Below, piece after piece: positions 12,551 through 23,653 of a stretch of DNA of 64,000 bases (position 1 is its first letter; each line of letters starts with the position of its first letter). The notes below the pieces were generated by a model. That model ran no database searches and was not told the DNA's origin. It was given only the letters and a program-made list of their open reading frames with translations. A program made the translations under genes and the position numbers. The stretch lies in assembly GCA_027625915.1 (NCBI GenBank), contig JANTQA010000033.1, positions 744,001 to 808,000 on the forward strand. Direction: 5' to 3'. The stretch is from Anaeramoeba flamelloides. Taxonomy: Eukaryota; Metamonada; Anaeramoebidae.

Positions 12551-12754
12551 AGATAATATTAATTGGAAATCAAAAATTTAAAAAAAATAGAAATTAAACT
12601 CGACAATTTCAGAATTAAAAATTTAGAAAATAGGACCCGTTGGAAATGATATTTATTTATTTTGATTTTGAAGGGGTGGAATTGATTTTCTCTTATAGTC
12701 GTTAGGCTTTCTTGAGTTTTCTGTTTATTTGCAAAAATCAATTGATTTTCGTTA

Positions 12755-12828
12755 GGTTTTTTTTACTTTTTGAAATAAACCGAAAATTTATTAAAATTTT
12801 CTGTTTATTTCAAAAAGTAAAAAAAACC
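12755..12828. repeat. Hairpin repeat (GAAATAAAC type)
   Basis: A 74-bp near-perfect palindrome: GGTTTTTTTTACTTTTTGAA at the left and its inverse ending AAAAAAACC at the right. The same hairpin occurs at 15920-15993, about 32315-32380 and 35528-35599, usually beside the segment CCTAACGAAAATCAATAGAT. Confidence 0.7.
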
Positions 12829-13129
12829 AAGAACACTTCACAAATAAATAGAAAACTCAAAAAAACCTAACGAAAATCAATAGATTTTCCAAATAAAATA
12901 GAAAACCTCAAAAAAACCTAGAACACTTAACACACAAACAGAAGACCACAAGAAAACCCAAACACTCTCCGGCACTCGACGGTACTTGCCGAATTTCTAA
13001 ATTTTTATTTCTAAATTTTATTAAAGACTCAAAAATAAGTTTATTATCCACTAGAGCTAAGAAAAATGGTGAATCTTTTTTTGTAATAATATTAGAAATA
13101 TTAATTAATTTTTAATAGATTAGATATAT

Positions 13130-14766
13130 TCATTTTTTAAAATTCAGATATCCAGATTTTGCGATTGTTTTCAGAGGCTGAGCAATTCCATAGAAAATGA
13201 TCGAAATCTTCAATGATCTCCGAATTGTTTATTTTTTGCATATTTCACAATATTTTGATTTGTTTTTATTTTTATTCATAGCCTAAGAATACCCGTTAAG
13301 GTAATTTGTAAAATTTCTGAGTTTTAAAATTGAAGTTGAGCCCTTCCATTTTAAATATCTTTGCTGCTTATTTATAGTATTATTGATTTGTACTATTTTT
13401 AGATATTCTTGAACTTTCTAAATTGTGCTATTTTCTAAATTTTTAATTCAGAAATCGTCTAGTTAAATTTCTAGCTGTTTTAAATTTTTGGAGTGCCAAT
13501 TAATATTTTAAAATTCTAATTTTCTAAAAGGTAGATAATTAATTAATCCATCAAAACCAAGGATTTTTAATTTTTGAATTAACTTAAATCTTCTTTTATA
13601 TATTGTTATTCTGACAGGATCAATTTTTGCTTCAATTTTATAAATAAGCCTGGGAGGGGTGTGAGTTAATTAACAAAAATTTTGGATTTTTTTTTATTAA
13701 TCCATGTATCAATATCTTTAAAATCTGTTTTTGACAAATCAAATATTTCTAATCCATATAATAGTTGGAGATGTCAACTAGCTTTAAAAAAAAACGAATT
13801 ATTAATTCATTAAAAACATTTTTTGTCAGCTATTGATTAATTTTTTGTAAATTGATTTTAACTTTATCAAGGTTAAACTTTAAATGAATTTGTTTATCTA
13901 ACCAAATACCAAGATATAAATTTTCATTTGGAATTAAAGTTTTTTTAGTTTTATCATTATTCGGATCCATTCCGAAATCTCTTATTATTTTATATATTTT
14001 TTGTAATTGAAAATTGATTTCTATCAATGAAACTTTCATTAGTAAAATTAGATCCTCAGCAAACATTTTGACATGTATTGCGAGTGATTTGATTTTTTTC
14101 TAAGAGAAAATGAGTAATAAACACAAATAATAAAGGAGATAACGGATCTCCTTGATAAAAACCAATTCCTTCTTTTGCGTAATAAGCAAGTAGATATTCT
14201 TTTTATAATTTCATTTTTGATAATTTTTTCAAGTGAATAATAAATCAAAGAATGATGTAAAACACTCAAAAAAATTTGGATATCTATTGTAACGAGATAA
14301 ATATTTTCTTTTTTGGATTTATTTTTTATTTTTTGATATTCATTCAATAAATTTAAAACAGTAATATTCATGTATCTTATTTTTTTAAAAATCCAAATTG
14401 TTTTTTTTGAAACTAAATCCCAAGAATCTTGGATTCCTGCATATAATAATTTTTGAAAAAAATTTGGTAGAGTTTGATTAATTGAAATTGGTCGACGATT
14501 AAGTGGTATCCCTTCATCTCCAGATTTATGAATGAATAATAAATATCCATTTTTTAAAAAAAAATTAATATTTTTCTGAGATATATCATTAATCCAATTA
14601 AAAAATATTTTTTGAATTGTTTTTAAATAGTTTTCATAATTAATATAAAATTCACCACTTTGGTTTTTTATTGATTCAAAATGATATATTTTATCAAATT
14701 CTTTGACTGATTTATTTTTTTTTGAGATATTTGATAATTTCCTTAAAAAAAAAGTTATTCTTTTAT
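13130..14766 (-). mobile_element. LINE-like non-LTR retrotransposon relic with reverse transcriptase
   Basis: Two minus-strand frames, 14048-14794 and 13830-14066, encode consecutive parts of a reverse transcriptase: GDEGIPLNRRPISINQTLPN (finger and palm start), LVTIDIQIFLSVLHHSLIYY (position of the first catalytic aspartate motif), then FAEDLILLMKV, where the usual F/YADD box reads AEDL. The thumb-like LYLGIWLDKQIHLKFNLDK follows. The lower part continues past a WINKK segment to about 13130. Frame breaks and the altered catalytic box mark it as dead. No endonuclease domain was recognised. Its 5' side abuts the TCGCGA-type element at 14766. Confidence 0.65.
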
Positions 14767-15733
14767 AAAACAACAAAAAAGATACTTGACTCAATCAAGG
14801 ATCAGACCAAGAGTTTCATTATATTTTTAATTTGGTTTGGTTGATATATCGATCGATCTTTTCGATCAAAAAACGTAATAAAAAAGGACAATAAATAGTT
14901 TATCCGTCAATAGTGTATGTTATAAATTGTTATTAGTATAAAAGAGCTTCTAAAACAGTCAACCCTTCATCGCGTATTCTTTTAAAAAAGGTATTCTTGG
15001 GTTAAAACATTTCAATATTCTAGGAAAGCTGAAAGGAGTTGAATAACTTTTCAAAAGCTTTCACAACAAATATTCACATTATCACCAATTGTTTAGATTC
15101 TTTGTAGATTTGTTTTCTTTTTATTGCTCTTATTCTTCTCTTCTCTTTGTGTTGAACAGAAAAACACAACCAGAGTTTCAAGGTTTTTTTTTGATCTATC
15201 ACCTATAAGAATGAAAATTCCACTTTATTCTTTTTGGTTATTCAACTTGTGAAGATAATAACCCCATTTTAAAAAAACACATCTATTTTATATTCAAGTA
15301 TATTGTTGAAATGGATGATTATTTGTTTTGATCATAAAATTCATAGGAGATTTTACCTATTTAATTGAATGAAAAGATAAAATAAAATATTTTCTTTTCA
15401 TTTTTTTTTATTTTTTAAAGCTTTATGTCTGTCAAAACTTTCAAATACTTGGAGACACTTCACACCCCTTAACAAACACTTTCAAACATTTTTAAAGGGC
15501 AAAATCTTTTTAAAAGTATTTTCTTTTGTAAAAGTCAAGAGATTTTTTTTAAGGTGATTCCAAACAAATAATTCTTCATTTTATTTGGCTATTTTTATTT
15601 TATCTCAATAATGTGTGGAATTCCAAGGTTTTATGATTTTTCGTGATAAAGTAGAACTAATCGCGATTTTTTTAATATTATCATGAATTTATTGCTAATA
15701 TCATTATAATACATGCTATCATCAAAACCTTTA
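14766..15733 (+). mobile_element. TCGCGA-type DNA element, 5'-truncated copy
   Basis: Matches 44241-45180 along its length, starting at AAAAAAGATACTTGACTCAA and ending GCTATCATCAAAACCTTTAA, an altered version of the family's terminal repeat. The first 290 bp of the family are missing. One intact TCGCGA site remains near the right end; others have decayed. Confidence 0.7.
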
Positions 15734-15804
15734 ATATTAATAAATCGATAATAATAATAATAAATCGCAGTACTGTGTGTGCCTCCAAGTACCAACTTTT
15801 CCAG

Positions 15805-16110
15805 AATTCAAAAGAATTAAATAAAATCAAAGATTTTACTATAATCTTTTAAATCCCGGAAAAGCACACAGCGATTTTTAATTCTTGTTTATGTTTCGAG
15901 AATCTATCGATTTTCGTTAGGTTTTTTTTACTTTTCAATATAAACCAAAAATTTATTAAAATTTTCTGTTTATTTCAAAAAGTAAAAAAAACCTAGAACA
16001 CTTCACAAATAAACAGAAAACCTCAAAAAAAGCTAAAGGCGGTTTTCCAGGATTCAAAAGAATTAAACAAAATATTTAATTTTACTCAATTCTTTTAAAT
16101 TCTGGAAAAG
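15805..16110. repeat. Cluster of short hairpin repeats
   Basis: Two hairpins of the CCAGAATTCAAAAGAATT type (about 15803-15862 and 16045-16112), each ending with the inverse around TTTTAAATTCTGGAAAAG, flank a hairpin of the GAAATAAAC type at 15920-15993. The first type recurs at about 35778-35846 and 61343-61396. Confidence 0.6.
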
Positions 16111-16259
16111 CTAAAGGCGATTTTTTTTAGGTTTTCTGTTTTATTAAGAAACCCAATTGAATTTCTAAATTAACAGAAAATCCGAGAAAACAGAGCAACA
16201 ATTTTCAAGAATTCATATTATTTAATGAAAATTTTCATTTAAGGATATCATTCTTTCCA

Positions 16260-17370
16260 CAACAACATTGCAAAATTTAAAAATATGTTATTTATGGTAT
16301 CCACTACTTACAAATTTTGTAGATTCGAAGTTTCAAAAAATTCTGATCCACTAAGAAATCCAAGAAAAGAAAATAATTTTTTCAGGAAATGAGATCGATT
16401 TTTTTTTCAATTTTTTCCAAAAAAAGAGAATTATTAAATTAATTTTATTTCTCACATTATAAAAAGTTTTTACCCTGTTCATGGATATTTTTAACACTAT
16501 CACACAATATAAAAAGTTTTTATTGTTAGGAATATTCAGGTAAAGATTTTCTTTCTTTTTTGAGATCATTCTTTTGGTTAACCAAAAAATCATTTTATAT
16601 ATTCAACATGATTGAAAAATATTTGAATTATTTTAATAAAAATAGTTATAACTATTAAAATTTTCCAAGTCAATTTATAAATTTTTATCAAGAAATTGTG
16701 TTTTTTTAAAAAATGAAATTCGATTTTTTCAAATCAAAATTCTCTGAAAGATATTTGGAAATTAAGTAATTTTATCCTCAAAATTCAAAATGAATTATTT
16801 TATTACAAAAATGATTTACATTGTTTTAAAATTCTTGTGAATAAAACCAAACAATTTCTTAAAAAAATTTTTCAAAATCGAAAATTCTTCGAACATTTTT
16901 TTCATTTTTTGAAAGATTCGAAAATTACTTTTTTCAAACTTTAAAGAATAAAAAATTTTTGCTGAATAGATCTGAATTTAATTGATAAATTTTTGTTAAG
17001 TTTCTATTAAATTTAGAGTTTTTTTAATACCCTATACTTAGATTATTTTTATTGGCTGGGATTTGAATCGAAAGATTAATCATAAACATGCTAACAAAAT
17101 AAAAACTATTCTTTTCGAAATCAATATTTCCAACCTAAAACGAAAAACATGTTATACCATTTTCAAGAATTAGCTTAATTACTCATAAAAATAATAGGTT
17201 ACTTTTTTTCTTTTTATATTGGAAAACATGTGAAATTTGGAATCCAAAAAAATAGACTCAACGAAAATAAATTGTTTAGATGTGGTTAATTCATCCATTT
17301 TATGGTTAAAAACAAAAATTACAAAAAAAAATTGTGGAATGTAAAAAAGATTTCATTTTATTTTTAATAA
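16260..17370 (-). repeat. Dispersed repeat, inverted copy
   Basis: Inverted relative to 20050-21260 and 52590-53250. Shared landmarks on the reverse strand include TTGGCTGGGATTTGAATCGA (plus-strand reading here) against TTCAATTCAAATCTCAGCCA at 20380, and the splice-free AT-rich flanks. Non-coding; class unknown. Confidence 0.65.
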
Positions 17371-17512
17371 CACTAGCCCCTTAATGAATTAAATATAAAT
17401 TTTGGAAAAGTTAATAGTGATTTTTTGTAATTTAAGAAATTAATAATAGATTAAGAAATTTTTTTTTTTATTTCTGAAATTAAAAAAAACAAATCGTAAC
17501 ACGGTGGAATCA

Positions 17513-17514
<2 letters not shown>

Positions 17515-17569
<55 letters not shown>
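17515..17569. repeat. Compound (AC)n(TA)n microsatellite
   Basis: About 19 AC units followed directly by about eight TA units. Confidence 0.95.
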
Positions 17570-17749
17570 AATAAATAAAAACCCTTTTATTATTATTATT
17601 TTAATACCAAACGGGATCCAAATATTGAAATACTCCGACAATAACTTAAAATTCCCTAATATGCTCCATTCAAAATAAAAATAATAAAAAATTATTTACA
17701 TTTTAATACTTTCTAACAACTAAATTTTTAATATAATAAATCTTATTTT

Positions 17750-19586
17750 ACTGTTGATTCAATGAAAAGTGAATATAGCAACATTGCAATCCACGCAATT
17801 GATTTTTGGGGGACAATTTGTGAAAAGGAAAGCAAAATCCTTGAGGACATTATCTTATTCGAACAATTGGAAGAAAAGTCAAAAATTGAATCAAAAAATT
17901 ATATTAAAATCTCATCCAAAGTATTAATACCATTGCTTTGTGAATTACTTATTGACACAGAAGAATTTGACGAATTCGAAACTGGGAGTTGGAAGGTCTC
18001 CGATGCTTCCACGGTTTGCATTTCTATATTTGCAAAGCATCTTGGTGATCCAGTTTTTGAACTTATTTTTGATTTTTTAAATACGCATTTAGATTCTGAA
18101 GACAGTGACTCTAAAGAAGCTGCGGTAACATGCTTTGGTGCAATTCTCGAAGGCATTTCAACCGAATGTGTCTTGAATTATATTCAGCAGATTATTCCAT
18201 TAATTATAAAGCATTTAAAAGACAAATCAATAAAGGTTAGAAATTCTTCTGCCTATGTAATTGGGAGAATTTTTCAATTCCATTTAGAATCCTTATTTAT
18301 TTACATCTCTGAAGAAAAGGAAAATGAAAATGAAAATGAAAACGATAAAATCTTATTATTTGATCCAGTAATTGAAGTATTACTTGATTGCTTTGATGAT
18401 GAACCTTATCCCGCGTCGACAATTGCATGGGCAATTCAATCTTTAGCCATTGGGGGCAAAGCCTTTCAAGACAAGGAGACAACACCAATTTCTAAGCATT
18501 TTATTGAAATTGTTCGCTCATTGCTGAAATACACAGAAAGGGCCGATGGGGACAAACACCAACTCAGGTATCTTTCTTATGAGGCGTTAATTTTAATTCT
18601 CCACTTAGCGCCAAGTGGATTGTCTTGAAATACTGTTTGAAGTTGTTGAGCCAATCATTTCACGCTTGGAGGAAACAATGGAATACACCAATTTGACAAT
18701 TCAAGATCGCTTAAGGCAAGCACAGATACAGGGCAAGTTGTGTGGCGTTCTGCATAGCCTAGCAGATCGACTCGACACCGGAATTATAAATTATGTTGAG
18801 CGAATGATGCAGTGTTTCCTATTACTGATTAAAAATACACAAACTTCCGTTTATGAAAAAGTGGTTATGGCAATTGATTCGGTGGTAAGAGTTTCTGGTG
18901 AGAATTTCAAAGCATATTTGGAAGACGTTCATTTCTTTTTAACCGAGGGGTTAAATTCAGTCAATGAGCCAAGATTTTGTCGACTAACAATTACCACAAT
19001 TTCCAATATCACTCATTATGTTAAAAATTCCCTGCCTCACGAATATTTTAAAAGCTATATTGAGATACTAATAAAAAATTTGTCAACCAAAGACCTCGAT
19101 CCTGATTTAAAAATTCATATTCTTTCCGCATTTGCCGATTTTGCAGTATGTTTACCACATTTTTTTGAAAACTATTTGGACACAGTAGGATCCATTTTAA
19201 AGAAAATTACTTTTATAAAATTTGATTCAAATGATGAGTTAACCAATTTAGTCTATTTAACAAAATTAAGAAAAACAACTTTGGAGGTCTACACCGGAAT
19301 AATCCTCGGTCTAAATTTCAAAAAAAGGGGCAAACTCTTTCTCCGCTTTATTGAGCAGGTTATCTTCTTATTAGAACAAATCGCTAAAGATCCTAAATCT
19401 GAACTTTTTGATGAATTAATTAAAAATGCCGTTGAACTGATTGTTGATATTTTAAGTATTTTATCAAAACAAGTTAAACGTTTTTTTAATACACAGCCTA
19501 TTTATCATCTAATAAATCATTGTTTAGAATCAGATGACCAAAAACTTAAAAAAATTGGTGGTTGGGATTATAAATTATTAAATTAA
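17750..19586 (+). CDS. Importin subunit beta-1, middle and C-terminal parts (one frameshift)
   Basis: The frame resumes with TVDSMKSEYSNIAIHAIDFW, matching the conserved TIxxMKSxxxxVAxxxIEFW of importin-beta, and continues through the acidic-loop HEAT region (KEAAVTCFGAILEG), VRNSSAYVIGRIF and YEALILIL. At 18614-18618 one surplus G puts the reading into another frame: LAPS from the first frame joins DCLEILFEVVEPIISRLEE in the next, with exact spacing against the family (AKDCYPAVQ...IMERL). From 18618 the frame is open to TAA at 19584, including the terminal HEAT repeats and ...ETLEVYTGIILGL. Together with the N-terminal part the protein would be about 870 residues, as in animals (876). The extra base may be a sequencing error or early decay. 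A charged run encoded by GAAAAT repeats lies near 18320. Confidence 0.9.
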
Positions 19587-19861
19587 TTTTTAAAGTTTTC
19601 AAAAATAAATTTTTAAACATTTTTTTTTTTTCTTTTTATTTGTTTTTATTTCGCTTTTGTTGATTTCTTTTTATATATGATTATGTGATTTGTTTTTTTT
19701 TTGATCTGGTCACCCTGTGTTGATTTTTATTTGTTTTTAATTTCAAACAAAGCTTTTTGAGAAAAATGTAGAAATTTTATTTTAAAAAATTTTTATTAAA
19801 CTAAATTCTAATATAACTATTTAAATATCCAAAATTGACATTCATCATTTATTGACCCTTA

Positions 19862-20040
19862 AGTGACTAGTCTCTATTATTATTTTTTTTTGACCGATTA
19901 CCCAATAAGGATTCCTTATCTAGAAATAATTTTAATATTGAAAATAAACAGAAGTTTTTAAATTTAAGTAATTAACAAAAAATTTTCTCAATCTCTAACA
20001 AATTTATGTAAAAAAATTTAATAGAGACTAGTCCCTAAAG
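19862..20040. mobile_element. Small MITE-like element
   Basis: GACTAGTCTCTATTA at about 19865 is matched by its exact inverse TAATAGAGACTAGTC at about 20019-20033, 175 bp apart. Non-coding, directly downstream of the importin gene. Confidence 0.6.
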
Positions 20041-20049
20041 TAGAAACCA

Positions 20050-21260
20050 TTTTTTTTTTTTAGTTTGTCAGAAAATACTTTACAGGGGTAGTCGTTTTTA
20101 AAAATTAAATAAAATCTTGTCAAGGTCTTGAAAAATATTTTTTTTGTAATTTGTGTTTCGACTTATGAAATGGAAGAGTTAAATAATTTATTGATTTGAG
20201 TCTCTTTTTTGAAATTCAAAAATGGCATGTTTCCAATATAAAACGAAAAAAAGTAACCTAGTACTTTGTTTAACAATTAAGTTAATTCTTGAAAATGGGA
20301 AAACTTTTTTTGATTTTCTGTTGGAAAGTCTTGATTTTAAAAGAAAATTTTTTATTTGGTTTCTTTTTCTTTGATTAATATTTCAATTCAAATCTCAGCC
20401 AATAAAACTAAATATGATATAGGTGATTCAATAGATGAGTATTTGGTCGAAGCTTAACCACATTTTATCAATTAAATTGAGATCTATTATGCAAAAAAAT
20501 TTTTTTCTTTAAGGTTTTGAAAAAATTGTTTTCTAGTTTTTAAAAAATGAAAAAAAAAAGCAAAAATAATTTTCAATTTTGAAAAATATTTTTAACAAAT
20601 TGTTTGGTCTTATTCACAAGAATCCTTCCAACAATTCAAATCATTTTTGGCAGAAAAAAAATTGATTCTGAATTTTGGAGGATTAATTACATAATTCCAA
20701 AATATCTTCAAGAAAATCTTATTTTGAAAAATCGATATTTTATCTTAGAACAAAAACAAAATTTCAGAGTAAAATGTTGACATTACTTTAAAACTTTGAT
20801 TATTATAACTACAATTCTTAAAAAAATACAATTATTTTTTAATTTGTTGAATATATCAATTTTTTAATTAACCAAAAGTTTTATCTCAAAAAAGAAAAAA
20901 AAATCTTTATATTAATATTACAGGTAACAAAGACTTTTCATTGAATAATAATGATCAAAATGGTAATAAATAGGGTAAAAATTGTTATAATGTGAGAAAT
21001 AAGATGAATTTAATAATTTTATTTATCAGAAAAAAAGGAAAAAAAAAATTGATCTCACTAAACTAATTTTCTTTTATAGGCTTTCTTAGTCGATCAGAAT
21101 TTTTTGACACTTGGTATATACAAAATTTGTAAGTAAAAAATAACATCAATAGCATATTTTAAAACTATAGATTATTTTCATAGAAGACTGATCCCTTAAA
21201 TATAAGATATTGAACACTTTTGATCTCAATTTTATCTAATATTTTTAAGTTTTAAAGATT
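20050..21260 (+). repeat. Dispersed repeat, copy downstream of importin-beta
   Basis: Begins near GGGGTAGTCGTTTTTAAAAA, similar to GGGAGTAGTCATTTTTGAAA at 52590; both continue with AAATCTTGTCAAG and GTGTTTCGACTT. It is inverted relative to 16260-17370. Two plus-strand copies lie a few hundred bases or less past the ends of genes. No coding potential seen. Confidence 0.65.
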
Positions 21261-21317
21261 GGTGATTATTATTTTTTTTAATCTTAACATTATTGTTTTA
21301 TTCTCCAAAGAGGTTTA

Positions 21318-21719
21318 ATGGTGCCTAAAATTTCTAATAGAATGAATAAATTATTAGTATATTTTATTGTTTTAAAAACCATTTTGATTATTAAAATATT
21401 GGTATTTTTTATTGAATTTAACTTTATCATATTTTTTACAAAAAAAAGTGATTTGAAATGTTTAAAAATTTCAAAATACTTTGATCAACCGAAGTTGAAA
21501 TACAAAACAATAGTTTCTAATACAGTTAGTTGTAATATTTGTTTGATTTTTTATTATCAATTTAAAAATTGGTTTCAACAAAAATTATATTATTGGAAAG
21601 AGAAAAACAATTACATTACTTTTGGGGAAAAATATTATCAATTAAATTTCTTATTTTTTTATCACAGTTTCAGTTTTTTTTATTATAATTACATGGGGAT
21701 ATTTAATTTCTGTTATTAA
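21318..21719 (+). CDS. Doubtful 133-codon open frame
   Basis: The open frame runs from an ATG at 21318 to a TAA. It is rich in Phe, Tyr, Ile and Lys as expected from AT-rich DNA, with hydrophobic stretches at residues 11-40 and 108-130. No family was recognised. The surrounding region 21.3-22.2 kb is not repeated elsewhere in the window. It may be a decayed transposase or simply chance; it is kept only because it is the longest unexplained frame starting with ATG here. Confidence 0.2.
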   Translation: MVPKISNRMNKLLVYFIVLKTILIIKILVFFIEFNFIIFFTKKSDLKCLKISKYFDQPKLKYKTIVSNTVSCNICLIFYYQFKNWFQQKLYYWKEKNNYITFGEKYYQLNFLFFYHSFSFFYYNYMGIFNFCY

Positions 21720-22314
21720 TATACTTCCTGAACTTATTTTTATGAAAACTTTTTAAAAGATTCAAACATTTAATTATTATACACTTGATCTTATAAAAAA
21801 TACAATTTGTTTTTAATGATAGACAAATTATTATTATTTTTAAATACATTAGTATCACTACAAGTCGAAAAAACCTTGAAACAAAAATTAAAGCTAAAAA
21901 AAATTTCATTTTAAAAGAGTTATTGGGGTTGTTTTTACTTCAATTATTTTCCTAGAAATAAAAATTTTAGGTTTAAATAGGAATAGTTTTATACCTTAAA
22001 TTTGGTTTAAAATTTATTCAAAAAAAATACACATGTGGCATTATTAAAAATAATTTCTATTTCATTTATCATCTAGATGTTACAATTATTTCCAAATATC
22101 CAGCAATTCGAGAAGAAAATGTCAAATAGACAATATAATTCAATTTTTTTTTACATATATTAAAAAAGTCTAAAATTAATATTCAAAAAAATAAACATAT
22201 TGTCCCTTTCCTATCAGTTGAAATGATTATTAGGGTTAATGTAACTTTTTACTTATGCACCTCTTATTAGAATTATTTTTAGTGATCAAGGGTAATTTTA
22301 ATTTTGTTACTTAT

Positions 22315-22806
22315 TACTGCAGTGGTCAAAATAATGTGTGCACAACAACTGTTATTTCAAAATAAAAAAAGTAATTTATATTTATTCTTATTCCAATACA
22401 ACATCTAATTTACTTTCCAATAATATATTAAAATTCAATTCAATTTTGAAAGTACAGTGCTTGATCTTTTCGGTAAATTTTAAAATGAAATACATTAGTT
22501 GAAATTTTTTCTACATTTCCCCTATTTTTTAATGAAATTTTTGTTTTTTTTGATGATAAAAATATTATCGAAAATTAGCTCTATTTTTTAAGAATTTTTT
22601 ATTGAATTATATATTTGAACCTTCCTTTTAAGAATTTCTTTTTATATTAGGAGAACTTTAAGAAATCAATAGCTTGTTTATTTTGAAGTTTATTGTCCGT
22701 TTCTTTGATTTTTTAATGTGAAGGTATTCTATAACAAAAAACCACCCTTTTTATTTTGAAAATGGATTAAATTTTTCTGCATACATTATTTTGAAAACAC
22801 TAATAC
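22315..22806. mobile_element. MITE-like element (GTCAAAATAATG ends)
   Basis: Left end TACTGCAGTGGTCAAAATAA and right end (inverse) around CATTATTTTGAAAACACTAA TACAGTA, about 490 bp apart. A second copy in opposite orientation is at 49202-49685. The interior is non-coding. TA-flanked, CAGT-type ends suggest Tc1/mariner-driven mobility. Confidence 0.55.
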
Positions 22807-23000
22807 AGTAGATTTCACTTTTAAAATACAAACTTTGAAGGAAAGTTAAGGCACAGAAAAATCTCAAATTAACGAAATTTTTGGGGATTTTTTTTACACA
22901 AATTATTTTACGAGAATCCGAGTTGTGTGCCTTAATTTGAAAATTTTTTTGTGCCTTAAATTTCGTTGAAAGTTTGTGCCTTAAAAGCGGAGTGGCTGTA
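22804..23000. mobile_element. CAGT-family MITE, copy 1
   Basis: Begins TACAGTAGATTTCACTTTTA and ends with the inverse CTTAAAAGCGGAGTGGCTGTA; nearly the whole 197 bp folds into one hairpin. Family members share the ends CAGTCAGTTCCACTTTTAAG. It shares its TA border with the preceding element. Confidence 0.75.
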
Positions 23001-23182
23001 TTTGAAAAAAATGAAATTATGTTTCATTCAGAAAATAAGAGTATCTGTTTAGTAGATGTGTTTAATTTCTCAAGTCAGGAACATTTTCCTTTTTCTCAGA
23101 CAAAGATAAACACTTTTAATTGTCCTCCCTTAAAAGAAAACTTTTCATAATTCTTCTCCAATTAAGATACAAATTCTTCTTA

Positions 23183-23394
23183 ATGGACAAAACTTCATTT
23201 CAAAAGGATCAAGAAAGTGTTGATAATTCAAAAGATCTTCCTGAATTAATCTTTTGTTTCCCAAAAAGATCCCACAAGTAAAAAAAACAAAAGAAATAGA
23301 AATGGATGATTTTCAATCTTTTTTCAGGTTGCTAATTAAACACCAACTTTATCGAAAAAAGTGGAAGTTTGTGGAACAGCAAGATCAAATTTAA
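23183..23394 (+). CDS. Possible small two-exon gene, 53 residues
   Basis: Exon 1 is 23183-23277 (starts MDKTSFQKDQESVDNSKDLP, ends ...FPKRSH plus two bases). A 50-nt intron, GTAAAA to TTTTTTCAG, occupies 23278-23327. Exon 2, 23328-23394, restores the frame and reads LLIKHQLYRKKWKFVEQQDQ plus I and a TAA stop. The evidence is the textbook donor and acceptor, the matching phase and base composition richer than the flanks. The product is basic at its end and not recognised. It lies 260 bp upstream of MRT4 in the same direction. It could be the 3' end of a longer gene, or chance. Confidence 0.4.
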
Positions 23395-23653
23395 ACAAAC
23401 TTGATTACGTATATTTTTAAAAATATTTCTCAAAAAAAATGTAGGAATCAAAAACAAAGACTTGCATAATTTGATAAAAAAAAGAAAAATATCAAAATAC
23501 AATCATAAAAAACAATTAAAGTTCAAAAACGGCAAATAATATTTTCACATTGAGGGGTTTTTCATAAGAGAAATAAAGAAACAAAAAGAAAAAGGTATTC
23601 TCATTTTTTTAATTTTAATCTACTTTACTCTTTTTCAAAAGAAAAAAAAAATT

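Larger units (their letters stand above)
11356..17749. mobile_element. 6.4-kb repeat-filled segment splitting the importin-beta gene
   Basis: The segment separates two contiguous parts of importin-beta coding sequence. TACTGTT occurs at its left edge (11349-11355) and right edge (17749-17755); deleting one copy with the segment gives a continuous in-frame IYTVDSMKSE. No AG lies in 17700-17766, so a standard intron end is not available beside the conserved residues. Contents: unknown AT-rich DNA 11.4-12.0 kb, LINE relics at 12.06-12.55 (+) and 13.13-14.77 kb (-), hairpin repeats, a truncated TCGCGA-type element 14.77-15.73 kb, more hairpins to 16.2 kb, an inverted dispersed repeat 16.26-17.37 kb and an AC/TA microsatellite. 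It could be one large composite insertion, or an unusual intron that collected elements. Confidence 0.6.

Noticed and set aside
11356-17749. One intact large autonomous element
   Set aside because: No matching inverted or direct long ends were seen inside the TACTGTT repeats, and the contents are fragments of several unrelated families.
17762-17771. AG in ATGAAAAG or TGAATATAG as acceptor for the importin gap
   Set aside because: Both would remove the conserved MKS residues and neither fits the phase of the ACT|GTTTGA donor.
18615-18625. A 28-nt intron (GTGGAT...TTTGAAG) to explain the importin frame change
   Set aside because: Removing it would delete the conserved Asp-Cys and shorten the helix; one surplus base gives exact family spacing.
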